A stretch of DNA of 11,311 nt, from positions 66,816 through 78,126 of the forward strand of contig NZ_DHDZ01000018.1 in NCBI RefSeq assembly GCF_002399615.1, given 5' to 3'. The notes under the pieces were generated by a model that saw only the letters and a program-made list of their open reading frames with translations, had not been told where the DNA came from and made no database searches. A program made the position numbers and the translations under genes. Shown piece by piece: positions 1 to 5,888 of this stretch; within the stretch, counting starts at the first letter, position 1, and each line of letters begins with the position of its first letter. Origin of the DNA: Pedobacter sp. UBA4863. GTDB lineage: Bacteria; Bacteroidota; Bacteroidia; Sphingobacteriales; Sphingobacteriaceae.

Positions 1-2
1 AT

Positions 3-24
3 AGTTTGGTGTCCTCACCAAACT
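3..24. terminator. Hairpin at the left edge, possible terminator of the upstream gene
   Basis: AGTTTGGTG (3-11) and CACCAAACT (16-24) form a perfect 9-bp stem with a TCCT tetraloop. The stem is compact and stable, and it sits where a gene to the left would end. On the + strand no T-run follows, so it is not a textbook intrinsic terminator in that direction. The opposite direction runs off the window. The terminator role is inferred from shape and position. Confidence 0.45.
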
Positions 25-90
25 TACCTGTAAAATATTTATATCATTTTTAAACAGTTTCTAAAAATACTGCTGCTATGTAAAACTTAA

Positions 91-175
91 ACAACTCTCT
101 TGCTTTCTCGCTATTAGAGTTGTCAAAGTAAACCAACCTTAACACTATTGTTCTGCTAGCTTTGTAAGCTAACAA
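91..175. other. Two inverted repeats upstream of ruvB
   Basis: The first pair is ACAACTCT (91-98) with AGAGTTGT (116-123), an 8-bp stem with a 17-base loop. The second is TAGCTT (157-162) with AAGCTA (166-171), a 6-bp stem with a 3-base loop. An alternative fold of the second extends through TTGTT (148-152) and AACAA (171-175) with a left-side bulge. Both lie just before the ruvB promoter box, so they could be an operator, leader structure or remnant of termination from the left. No open reading frame of note lies in 1-208. The functions are unknown. Confidence 0.3.
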
Positions 176-196
176 TGACAGAAAGCGACTTTTTAC

Positions 197-204
197 TATC
201 TTTA
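197..204 (+). promoter_or_regulatory. Bacteroidota -7 promoter box of ruvB
   Basis: TATCTTTA matches the Bacteroidota -7 consensus TAnnTTTG at seven of eight positions. It ends only five bases before the ruvB ATG, so transcription would start at or next to the start codon and leave essentially no leader. No TTG -33 element is found at the usual 17-23 base distance, so the assignment rests on the -7 box and the matching layout before queG and msrC. Confidence 0.5.
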
Positions 205-208
205 CAAA

Positions 209-1231
209 ATGAACGAAAACCTTGATCCTTCTTCAGAAAATCTTAGTCCAACAGAACGTGATATTGAAAAGGTGTTGCGTCCGCAGGAATTTGAAGATTT
301 TACTGGCCAGGAGAAAATTTTAGAGAATTTAAGGATTTTCGTGAAAGCAGCCAAGCTACGTGGCGAAGCTTTGGATCATGTGTTGTTGCATGGCCCTCCA
401 GGATTGGGAAAAACTACACTTTCGCATATTATCGCCAATGAAATGGGGGTAAATATCAAAGTAACTTCGGGCCCAGTATTAGATAAACCGGGCGACTTAG
501 CGGGTTTATTAACCAATTTAGATACTGGCGACATTCTTTTTATCGATGAAATACATCGTTTATCGCCTTTGGTTGAGGAATATTTATATTCTGCCATGGA
601 AGATTTTAAGATTGATATTATGCTAGAAAGTGGGCCAAATGCTCGTTCAGTGCAAATAGGTTTAAATCCGTTTACTTTGGTGGGCGCTACTACCCGATCG
701 GGTTTACTAACGGCACCGTTAAGAGCTCGTTTTGGCATTAACTCTCGTTTGGCGTATTATGACGCCAAGTTGCTAACTACTATTGTTTTACGCTCATCGG
801 CAATATTAAATACACCCATTAGCGATGAGGGTGCTTACGAGATAGCCCGCCGTAGCCGTGGTACGCCACGTATTGCCAACGCCTTGTTAAGACGTACTAG
901 AGATTTTGCCCAAATTAAGGGAGATGGAAAAATTGATACAGAAATAGCCCGCTATGCCTTATCTGCTTTAAATGTAGATGAACATGGTTTGGATGAAATG
1001 GATAACAAAATTCTACTAGCCATTATTGATAAGTTTAAAGGTGGACCAGTTGGTTTAAAAACCATTGCAACTGCCGTTGGCGAAGACGACGGAACTATTG
1101 AAGAAGTTTACGAACCGTTTTTAATACAAGAGGGTTATTTAATGCGCACCGCCCGAGGCCGTGAGGTTACCGAGGCTGCTTATAAGCACTTAAATAGAAC
1201 AAAGTTAGGGCAAACAGGCAAGCTGTTTTAG
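209..1231 (+). CDS. ruvB: Holliday junction branch migration DNA helicase RuvB
   Basis: This is the ATP-driven ring motor that works with RuvA to migrate Holliday junctions before RuvC cuts them, in recombinational repair in the cytoplasm. The 340 residues are full family length. The AAA+ core shows Walker A GPPGLGKT (62-69), Walker B DEIH (113-116), sensor 1 GATTR (159-163), the arginine-finger segment LRARFG (171-176, probable finger R174) and sensor 2 GTPR (218-221). A C-terminal winged-helix DNA-binding domain (about 260-328) includes the basic loop RTARGREVT. The N-terminal segment with ERDIEKVLRP and FEDFTGQ supports the chosen ATG. No Shine-Dalgarno is visible, and a TATCTTTA promoter box sits five bases upstream. 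No ruvA or ruvC is in view, as is usual for Bacteroidota. Identification is secure. Confidence 0.98.
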   Translation: MNENLDPSSENLSPTERDIEKVLRPQEFEDFTGQEKILENLRIFVKAAKLRGEALDHVLLHGPPGLGKTTLSHIIANEMGVNIKVTSGPVLDKPGDLAGLLTNLDTGDILFIDEIHRLSPLVEEYLYSAMEDFKIDIMLESGPNARSVQIGLNPFTLVGATTRSGLLTAPLRARFGINSRLAYYDAKLLTTIVLRSSAILNTPISDEGAYEIARRSRGTPRIANALLRRTRDFAQIKGDGKIDTEIARYALSALNVDEHGLDEMDNKILLAIIDKFKGGPVGLKTIATAVGEDDGTIEEVYEPFLIQEGYLMRTARGREVTEAAYKHLNRTKLGQTGKLF

Positions 1232-1386
1232 CATGCCCAAACCCAAAGAAACCTCAATATCTGACGGCATGAAGTTAAATGTAATATTGGTAGTTATTTT
1301 AAAACTCAATATAATTGTTACTAAGAGTAATGGTCTAATAAATCTTTGTTAAATAAACCCGATTGAAGCGATAATACTTTTTTGAG

Positions 1387-1469
1387 CGTCATTTCGAAGG
1401 AGGTACGACTGAGAAAGCTATTTACTAAGTACCTCTTACAGCAGATTTCTCTCTGCGTTCGAAATGACG
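1387..1469. repeat. REP-like palindromic intergenic repeat
   Basis: CGTCATTTCGAA (1387-1398) and TTCGAAATGACG (1458-1469) are perfect 12-bp terminal inverted arms. Inside, GAGAAA (1411-1416) can pair with TTTCTC (1446-1451), or AGGTAC (1401-1406) with GTACCT (1429-1434), giving alternative folds. I recall very similar GTCATTTCGA...GAGAAATCT palindromes scattered between genes in many Bacteroidota genomes, resembling REP or MITE-type elements. The copy here has imperfect inner arms. Whether it acts as terminator, mRNA stabiliser or mere repeat cannot be told from this sequence. Confidence 0.75.
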
Positions 1470-1490
1470 GCAGGTAGCATACAAAAAAGA

Positions 1491-1517
1491 TTATAGCGAA
1501 AAGCGGGACTGCTATAA
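1491..1517. repeat. Small inverted repeat next to the REP-like element
   Basis: TTATAGC (1491-1497) and GCTATAA (1511-1517) form a perfect 7-bp stem around a 13-base loop containing AAGCGGGACT. It lies 21 bases after the REP-like palindrome and may be part of the same dispersed repeat unit. No T-run follows, so it is not a clear intrinsic terminator. Confidence 0.4.
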
Positions 1518-1626
1518 CCCAAAACGAACTGTCACTGATTTTCTAAAGCATGCTTAAAATATCTCGAGTTATTAACGAGAATTAAAGCCTCGCTAAACAA
1601 TTTTCTTGCTTTTTTGTTCATTAAAC

Positions 1627-3132
1627 ATGAACATAGAATTACGTAAACTCACTATCGAAGATTACAACGATCTTAGAGAATCCATGCAGCAAGCCTATTT
1701 AGATAGCGGCAATGGTGTTTGGAGCAAGGCCAAGATACAAAACCTATTAAATATTTTTCCAGAAGGGCAATTGTGTATCGTTGTTGACGAAAAGGTAGTG
1801 GCCTGTTCGCTAGCAATCATTGTAGATTACGATATATTTGGCGATAACCATACCTACGAAAAAATTACTGGAAAATATACTTTTTCTACGCATACGCCTT
1901 TAGGAAATGTGCTGTACGGTATCGAAGTTTTTGTACATCCAGATTATAGGGGCTTAAGGTTGGCTAGGCGTTTGTACGAGGCAAGAAAAGAACTTTGCGA
2001 ACTGCTTAATTTAGAGAGTATTATTGCCGGTGGAAGAATTCCTGGCTATCATGAGTATGCCGACAAGCTCAGTCCGAGGCAATATATAGACAAAGTTAAG
2101 GCTAAAGAAATTTACGACCCCACGTTGAGTTTCCAGATTGCTAATGATTTTCACGTTCGCAAAATCCTTAAAAACTATTTACCTGGCGATTTAGAATCGA
2201 AAGAGTTTGCCACATTGATTGAATGGAACAATATTTACTACCACGATAATGTGTCGCCACGCTCTGCAAAAACCATTAGACTGGGCTTGGTGCAATGGCA
2301 AATGCGCCATTTTAGTGATATAGAGGCTTTTTTTGAACAGGTAGAGTTTTTTGTTGATGCGGTAAGCGGTTACAATTCTGATTTTATTCTATTTCCCGAG
2401 TTTTTTAATACACCGCTGTTACAACCTTACAATCATTTGCCTGAGAAAGAGGCCATGAAAAAATTGGCTGATAAAACTGATGAAATTGTACAGAAGCTAC
2501 AAAAATATGCAGTTTCTTATAATGTGAATATTATTGCTGGCAGTATGCCTGTTAAAGAAAATGGCAAGCTCTACAATGCCACTTATCTATGCCACAGAAA
2601 TGGATTGACGGAAGATTATAGAAAAATACATATTACGCCTAATGAGCAGAAATACTACGGAATGAGCGGTGGCGATAAAATTGGTGTTTTTGATACCGAT
2701 TGTGGTAAAATTGGCATCTTGATTTGCTATGATGTAGAATTTCCGGAGTTAAGCCGTATTTATGCCGACCAAGGGATGCAGCTTTTATTTGTTCCCTTTT
2801 TAACCGATACCCAAAATGGTTACACTAGAGTTAGGCATTGTGCGCAAGCAAGAGCTATTGAAAATGAGTGTTATGTGGCCATTGCGGGCTGCGTAGGTAA
2901 TTTGCCCAAAGTAAACAACATGGATATTCAGTTTGCACAATCTGCAGTATTTACACCATCAGATTTTGCTTTTCCAAGTAATGCCGTTAAGGCCGAAGCT
3001 ACGCCAAACACAGAAATGATGCTGGTAGTAGATGTTGATTTACATCTATTGGACGAGATTCACCATTTTGGTACGGTAAAAATATTAAAGGATAGAAGAA
3101 AAGATCTTTACGAGGTAAAGTTGCTTAAATAA
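1627..3132 (+). CDS. Fused GNAT-family N-acetyltransferase / carbon-nitrogen hydrolase
   Basis: This is one 501-residue polypeptide with two enzyme modules, probably cytoplasmic. Residues 1 to about 165 form a GNAT acetyltransferase domain; its acetyl-CoA segment is VFVHPDYRGLRLARRLY (101-117), a variant of the RxxGxG/A loop. Residues from about 217 to the end form a nitrilase-superfamily amidohydrolase with the Glu-Lys-Cys triad: E258 in FPEFF, K333 in YRKIH and C367 in ICYDVEFPE. E340 fits the usual second glutamate. The superfamily hydrolyses or condenses amide and nitrile carbon-nitrogen bonds. This domain pair is known in annotated genomes, but I know of no defined substrate. A TTG seven codons upstream is in frame, but the ATG at 1627 gives a normal GNAT beginning (MNIELRKLT). 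The gene is convergent with the small membrane protein 28 bases downstream. Confidence 0.9.
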   Translation: MNIELRKLTIEDYNDLRESMQQAYLDSGNGVWSKAKIQNLLNIFPEGQLCIVVDEKVVACSLAIIVDYDIFGDNHTYEKITGKYTFSTHTPLGNVLYGIEVFVHPDYRGLRLARRLYEARKELCELLNLESIIAGGRIPGYHEYADKLSPRQYIDKVKAKEIYDPTLSFQIANDFHVRKILKNYLPGDLESKEFATLIEWNNIYYHDNVSPRSAKTIRLGLVQWQMRHFSDIEAFFEQVEFFVDAVSGYNSDFILFPEFFNTPLLQPYNHLPEKEAMKKLADKTDEIVQKLQKYAVSYNVNIIAGSMPVKENGKLYNATYLCHRNGLTEDYRKIHITPNEQKYYGMSGGDKIGVFDTDCGKIGILICYDVEFPELSRIYADQGMQLLFVPFLTDTQNGYTRVRHCAQARAIENECYVAIAGCVGNLPKVNNMDIQFAQSAVFTPSDFAFPSNAVKAEATPNTEMMLVVDVDLHLLDEIHHFGTVKILKDRRKDLYEVKLLK

Positions 3133-3160
3133 ACAGGTATTACTTATTAGATTAGGCTTA

Positions 3161-3382
3161 TTATTTTGTTACATTATCTCTAAAAAAGATAAACCATACT
3201 GCTAGGAGTATGAGCACCACAATAGGAATAACCCATTTCATAGCCTGCCCTGCCCCTTTGTTGTCGGGCTCGTTAACTGTTGGTGCTGGCGCCGGATTTG
3301 CTTTGTGTGCTTCGTAATTATTTTCTACGTGCTGTGCGATATGCTTATTTTGCTCTTCGGTATTTTCTAATTGATTTTCCAT
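3161..3382 (-). CDS. Small single-pass membrane protein, hypothetical
   Basis: I do not recognise a named family. The 73-residue product has a hydrophilic, Glu/Asn/His-rich N-terminal part (1-29), an Ala/Pro linker (ANPAPAPT, 28-35) and one strong transmembrane helix near the C-terminus (about 49-67, preceded by K49 and followed by R68). Only six residues follow. The layout resembles a tail-anchored protein with most of its mass on one side of the membrane, or a small partner of another envelope protein. No signal peptide or catalytic motif is visible. It stands alone on the minus strand, convergent with the GNAT/hydrolase gene and divergent from queG. Normal composition and its own promoter-like box support it being real. 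Confidence 0.7.
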   Translation of the reverse strand: MENQLENTEEQNKHIAQHVENNYEAHKANPAPAPTVNEPDNKGAGQAMKWVIPIVVLILLAVWFIFFRDNVTK

Positions 3383-3394
3383 AATATTGAGGTT

Positions 3395-3402
3395 TAAAGG
3401 TA
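3395..3402 (-). promoter_or_regulatory. Candidate -7 box of the small membrane protein gene
   Basis: Read on the minus strand, TACCTTTA (3402 down to 3395) matches TAnnTTTG at seven of eight positions. It ends 12 bases before the ATG at 3382, which would leave a leader of only a few bases. No TTG was found at the expected -33 spacing. It shares a 95-base divergent intergenic region with the queG promoter. Confidence 0.35.
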
Positions 3403-3462
3403 GTAGCTTTATTGGTCTTATTTAAACAAGCAAAAGCGATAAAAGGTTTTTAAGCAAATAGC

Positions 3463-3470
3463 TATCTTTG
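3463..3470 (+). promoter_or_regulatory. Bacteroidota -7 promoter box of queG
   Basis: TATCTTTG is an exact match to the Bacteroidota -7 consensus TAnnTTTG. Its last base is eight positions before the A of the queG ATG, so the transcript should begin within about two bases of the start codon. No TTG -33 element is visible at 17-23 bases upstream. This box would drive both queG and the overlapping downstream gene. Confidence 0.65.
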
Positions 3471-3477
3471 CAAAACA

Positions 3478-4413
3478 ATGTTTAGCCAAGCCGAAAAATA
3501 TAGCCACATGATTAAGCAAGAAGCCCTACGTTTGGGTTTTATGAGCTGTGGTATTGCTAAAGCAATATTTTTGGAAGAGGAAGCGCCTCGATTAGAAAGT
3601 TGGTTAAAAGCAGGCCATCAGGGAGAGATGAGCTATATGGAAAACTATTTCGATAAACGGCTAGATCCTAGATTGCTAGTTGAAGGGGCTAAATCTGTAG
3701 TTTCACTTACGCTAAACTATTACACAGACGAAACCCAGACGGATGTAAGTGCCCCAAAAATATCAAAATATGCTTACGGTACAGATTATCATTCGGTAAT
3801 TAAAGCTAAATTGCAAGAGCTAATGGCCTTTATCAACGCTAATATTGGCGAAGTTGACGGTCGTTGTTTTGTAGATTCTGCTCCTGTAATGGACAAAGTT
3901 TGGGCACAAAAGGCAGGCTTAGGGTGGCGTGGCAAAAACTCAAATCTAATTAGCAAGCAAGCAGGTTCGTTTTTCTTTTTAGCAGAACTGATTATAGATT
4001 TAGAGTTAGCTTACGATAATCCATTCGCTACAGATCATTGCGGCTCTTGTACGCGTTGTATAGATGCTTGCCCAACCGATGCCATTATTGCACCTTATAC
4101 TGTAGATGGCAGCAAATGTATTTCTTACCTCACCATAGAGCTTAAGAACGAAATACCTACCGAGTTTAAGGGCAAGATGGACAATTGGATGTTTGGTTGT
4201 GATGTTTGTCAAGATGTTTGCCCATGGAATAGGTTTTCTACGGTGCACCAAGAAGAGAATTTTATACCGAAAGAAGATTTACTAGGTTTAAGTAAAGCAG
4301 AACTAATTGACATGACCGATGAGGTTTTTAAGAAGGTCTTTAAAAATTCACCAGTAAAAAGGACTAAGTTCAGCGGTTTAAAACGTAATATAGATTTCTT
4401 ACAACAATCATGA
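3478..4413 (+). CDS. queG: Epoxyqueuosine reductase QueG
   Basis: QueG reduces epoxyqueuosine to queuosine at the tRNA wobble position (Tyr, His, Asn and Asp tRNAs). It is a cytoplasmic cobalamin-dependent enzyme with two 4Fe-4S clusters. The 311 residues show the N-terminal DUF1730-type region, the segment FVDSAPVMDK (131-140) with D133 as probable catalytic acid, and AGLGWRGKNSNLI (146-158). The cysteine motifs are C188-x2-C191-x2-C194-x3-C198-P, then C214 in SKCISYLTIE, then C241-x2-C244-x3-C248-P. The protein ends soon after, so the HEAT-like C-terminal domain of the longer (about 380-residue) E. coli-type enzymes is absent; I believe this short form is normal in Bacteroidota. It has its own promoter box and overlaps the next gene by ATGA. 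Confidence 0.96.
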   Translation: MFSQAEKYSHMIKQEALRLGFMSCGIAKAIFLEEEAPRLESWLKAGHQGEMSYMENYFDKRLDPRLLVEGAKSVVSLTLNYYTDETQTDVSAPKISKYAYGTDYHSVIKAKLQELMAFINANIGEVDGRCFVDSAPVMDKVWAQKAGLGWRGKNSNLISKQAGSFFFLAELIIDLELAYDNPFATDHCGSCTRCIDACPTDAIIAPYTVDGSKCISYLTIELKNEIPTEFKGKMDNWMFGCDVCQDVCPWNRFSTVHQEENFIPKEDLLGLSKAELIDMTDEVFKKVFKNSPVKRTKFSGLKRNIDFLQQS

Positions 4414-5243
4414 AAAAGCTTTTCCTTATTATGCTTTGTTTAGTGAATTTAAGTTCCTTTTCGCAAGAGCTAAAGCTTACAAAGCGCAACGCCAACTCTT
4501 CAGTTGGAAGTGAATTTACCAAATCTATCATTGATACCAGCCTTTCTCTGGCAGACAGAGAAGAATTGATTTTCAACGAGGTTAAGAAAGGAAACATTCC
4601 GTCTTTTTTACGATCATTTTATCCTGTATCATTAACCAAACAGATAAATGCTATCGAGTACACGCTGGTATTTTGGGTGTTGCCAGATTACTTGGCTATT
4701 GGCAACGATAAGGATTATTTCTACGTCCCTACCACTCCAATGCTGGCTCAGCGAATAGCAGATTTAACCAAAACCATGCTTCCTACTAAATTAATGGTAG
4801 ATGATATTTACAAACAATCAAAACGGAAGCTAGAACCCCAACCTATACCACCAACTAAAGCGATGACCACTGTTGCTGTATTCATTAAACATAACGAATT
4901 AGTTAGGGAGCAAATGAGATTGGTTAATCCAAAGGGATACACGGGAGAATTAACCGCCGGAAACAAAAAAGACATCATCATTTCTAACAAAATATATGGG
5001 CAACCCACACCTAGAGTAGTAATTTACGGTTGGCATAAATTAGATGGAAAAGCAATACAGCCAGTTTATAATAAACACACCAATACTTGGGCAGATTACA
5101 GTCATGGCATAAGGTTAATAAGCACTACTGGATATTTGAACGGAAAACGAATAAAATTAGCCGATGTGCTAAAAGACCCAGTACTTCATGAATTGCTGAG
5201 TGATGAAGGTGTAATTTTAAAAACAAAATACCCTGTAAAGTAA
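4410..5243 (+). CDS. Secreted conserved protein of unknown function
   Basis: The product has 277 residues with a Sec signal peptide (MKKLFLIMLCLVNLSSFS, likely cleaved before QE at 19-20), so it is probably periplasmic or exported. I know no function. Recognisable blocks are DYLAIGNDKDYFYVPTTP (93-110), MLAQRIADL with the PTKLMVDDIY segment (111-134), and a C-terminal block VIYGWHKLDGKAIQP (204-218) followed by WADYSHGIRLI (227-237). I recall similar blocks in hypothetical proteins of other phyla. H209, H223, H232 and D229 are candidate active-site or metal residues, which is inference only. C10, in the signal, is the only cysteine, and it sits too early and without context for a lipobox. The start overlaps the queG stop by four bases, so translational coupling is likely. 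It ends 21 bases before the convergent msrC stop. Confidence 0.88.
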   Translation: MKKLFLIMLCLVNLSSFSQELKLTKRNANSSVGSEFTKSIIDTSLSLADREELIFNEVKKGNIPSFLRSFYPVSLTKQINAIEYTLVFWVLPDYLAIGNDKDYFYVPTTPMLAQRIADLTKTMLPTKLMVDDIYKQSKRKLEPQPIPPTKAMTTVAVFIKHNELVREQMRLVNPKGYTGELTAGNKKDIIISNKIYGQPTPRVVIYGWHKLDGKAIQPVYNKHTNTWADYSHGIRLISTTGYLNGKRIKLADVLKDPVLHELLSDEGVILKTKYPVK

Positions 5244-5264
5244 TTTGTTAAAATTGCTTTAGGT

Positions 5265-5741
5265 TTAGACATCAATCAACTTAATAATTTCATTTAAGTA
5301 ATTCGCATCAACTACATCAAAATGAGCTAAATATTCACTATCCACATCTAATACTCCAATAATTTTTCCGTGAATATAGACAGGCAATACGATTTCGGAT
5401 TTTGAAGCAGATGCGCATGCAATATGACCTGGAAATTCATCAACGTTTGGTACCACTAAGATTTTTTCTTGTTGCCACGATGCCCCACAAACACCTTTAC
5501 CTTTTTTAATACGAGTGCATGCTACAGGTCCTTGAAATGGACCTAAAACCAATTCTTCTTCCTTTACAAGGTAAAAACCCACCCAAAACCAGTTAAATTG
5601 TTCTTTTAACGCCGCACACACATTTGCCAAATTAGCAATTAGGTCGGTTTCTCCTTCAATTAAGGCTTTAATTTGAGGAATGATAGATTGGTATTTTTCT
5701 TCTTTAGAAGCTTCTCTTAAAATGGTTAAATCTTCGGCCAT
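5265..5741 (-). CDS. msrC: Free methionine-(R)-sulfoxide reductase, GAF-domain type
   Basis: This enzyme reduces free L-methionine-(R)-sulfoxide to methionine, drawing on thioredoxin, in oxidative-damage repair in the cytoplasm. The 158 residues form one GAF domain of normal length for the family. The diagnostic cysteines are present: C75 (ACTRI), C85 (GVCGAS) and C109 (HIACAS). Their spacing of 10 and 24 matches C84, C94 and C118 of E. coli YebR/MsrC. Other family signatures are WVGFY (53-57), GPFQGPVAC (67-75) and IGVLDVDS (128-135). These separate it from generic ligand-binding GAF proteins. An exact TAnnTTTG box lies six bases before the ATG. The gene is divergent from the S46 peptidase gene and convergent with the secreted protein gene. 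Confidence 0.95.
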   Translation of the reverse strand: MAEDLTILREASKEEKYQSIIPQIKALIEGETDLIANLANVCAALKEQFNWFWVGFYLVKEEELVLGPFQGPVACTRIKKGKGVCGASWQQEKILVVPNVDEFPGHIACASASKSEIVLPVYIHGKIIGVLDVDSEYLAHFDVVDANYLNEIIKLIDV

Positions 5742-5746
5742 AGCTA

Positions 5747-5778
5747 CAAAAGTACGATTTAGTTAGCTAACTGGTCAA
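5747..5778 (-). promoter_or_regulatory. Promoter of msrC with both -33 and -7 elements
   Basis: On the minus strand TTG (5778-5776) is followed after 21 bases by TACTTTTG (5754-5747). This fits the Bacteroidota consensus TTG-N17-23-TAnnTTTG completely. The box ends six bases before the A of the msrC ATG at 5741, predicting a leaderless or nearly leaderless transcript. The spacer carries a perfect 12-bp palindrome, listed separately. Confidence 0.65.
5761..5772. promoter_or_regulatory. Perfect 12-bp palindrome in the msrC promoter spacer, possible operator
   Basis: AGTTAGCTAACT is its own reverse complement over all 12 bases. It lies between the TTG and TAnnTTTG elements of the msrC promoter, where a bound dimeric repressor would block RNA polymerase. 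It is also about 90 bases upstream of the divergent peptidase promoter box. No regulator is encoded nearby, so the operator role is inference from position and symmetry. Confidence 0.4.
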
Positions 5779-5787
5779 TGGATAATA

Positions 5788-5848
5788 GTTGATGGCTTGA
5801 TCGTATAGACTATTAATCATCAACATTCCAACTTTTCAACGTTCCAAC
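5788..5848. repeat. Degenerate GTTGATG/CATCAAC and CAAC-TTCCAAC repeats
   Basis: GTTGATG (5788-5794) and CATCAAC (5818-5824) form a 7-bp inverted repeat. The direct repeat CAACATTCCAAC (5821-5832) and CAACGTTCCAAC (5837-5848) differ at one base of twelve. Low-complexity runs of this kind are familiar in intergenic DNA of Pedobacter-like genomes; the copy here looks decayed. It lies just before the peptidase promoter box, so it forms part of the upstream promoter region. Confidence 0.45.
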
Positions 5849-5859
5849 AATAAAACAAT

Positions 5860-5867
5860 TATCTTTG
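5860..5867 (+). promoter_or_regulatory. Bacteroidota -7 promoter box of the S46 peptidase gene
   Basis: TATCTTTG matches TAnnTTTG exactly and ends 22 bases before the ATG at 5889, predicting a short leader of roughly 15 bases. An in-frame TTG at 5865 lies inside this box and so cannot be a translated start if the box is used. No TTG is seen at the -33 spacing. Confidence 0.6.
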
Positions 5868-5888
5868 TTCTTCTTAACTAACAATAAA

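Larger units (their letters stand above)
1232..1626. other. 395-base gene-free region with palindromic repeats
   Basis: No convincing gene is seen here. The stretch holds a long palindromic repeat at 1387-1469 and a smaller inverted repeat at 1491-1517, both listed separately. A 39-codon open frame (1233-1352) begins two bases after the ruvB stop and has a hydrophobic middle, but nothing supports it as a gene. A short dyad, TCTCG (1562-1566) with CGAGA (1576-1580), lies near the next gene. No clear TAnnTTTG box was found before the start at 1627; the T-rich stretch ending TTTTTTG at 1616 is the nearest candidate. Confidence 0.6.

Noticed and set aside
376..738. 120-codon minus-strand frame inside ruvB
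   Set aside because: It lies antisense to a complete, motif-confirmed RuvB and has no recognisable domain.
1233..1352. 39-codon open frame directly after ruvB (starts MPKPKE, hydrophobic middle)
   Set aside because: It is short, AT-rich, has no ribosome-binding or promoter evidence and no recognisable relatives; the hydrophobic stretch is expected from AT-rich DNA. Ribosome profiling or conservation would be needed to revive it.
1606..1626. Seven-codon N-terminal extension of the GNAT/hydrolase from a TTG
   Set aside because: The TTG lies in a T-rich tract and the extension (LFCSLN) does not resemble a GNAT start, whereas the ATG at 1627 does.
4410..4470. Lipoprotein reading of the 277-residue protein because of C10
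   Set aside because: The cysteine is inside the hydrophobic core of the signal (LIMLCLVNL), without a lipobox end position; the SFS-Q junction fits a normal signal peptidase I site.
5788..5848. CRISPR-like or iteron array before the peptidase gene
   Set aside because: There are only two 12-base direct copies and one short inverted pair, with no regular spacers; better explained as decayed low-complexity repeat.
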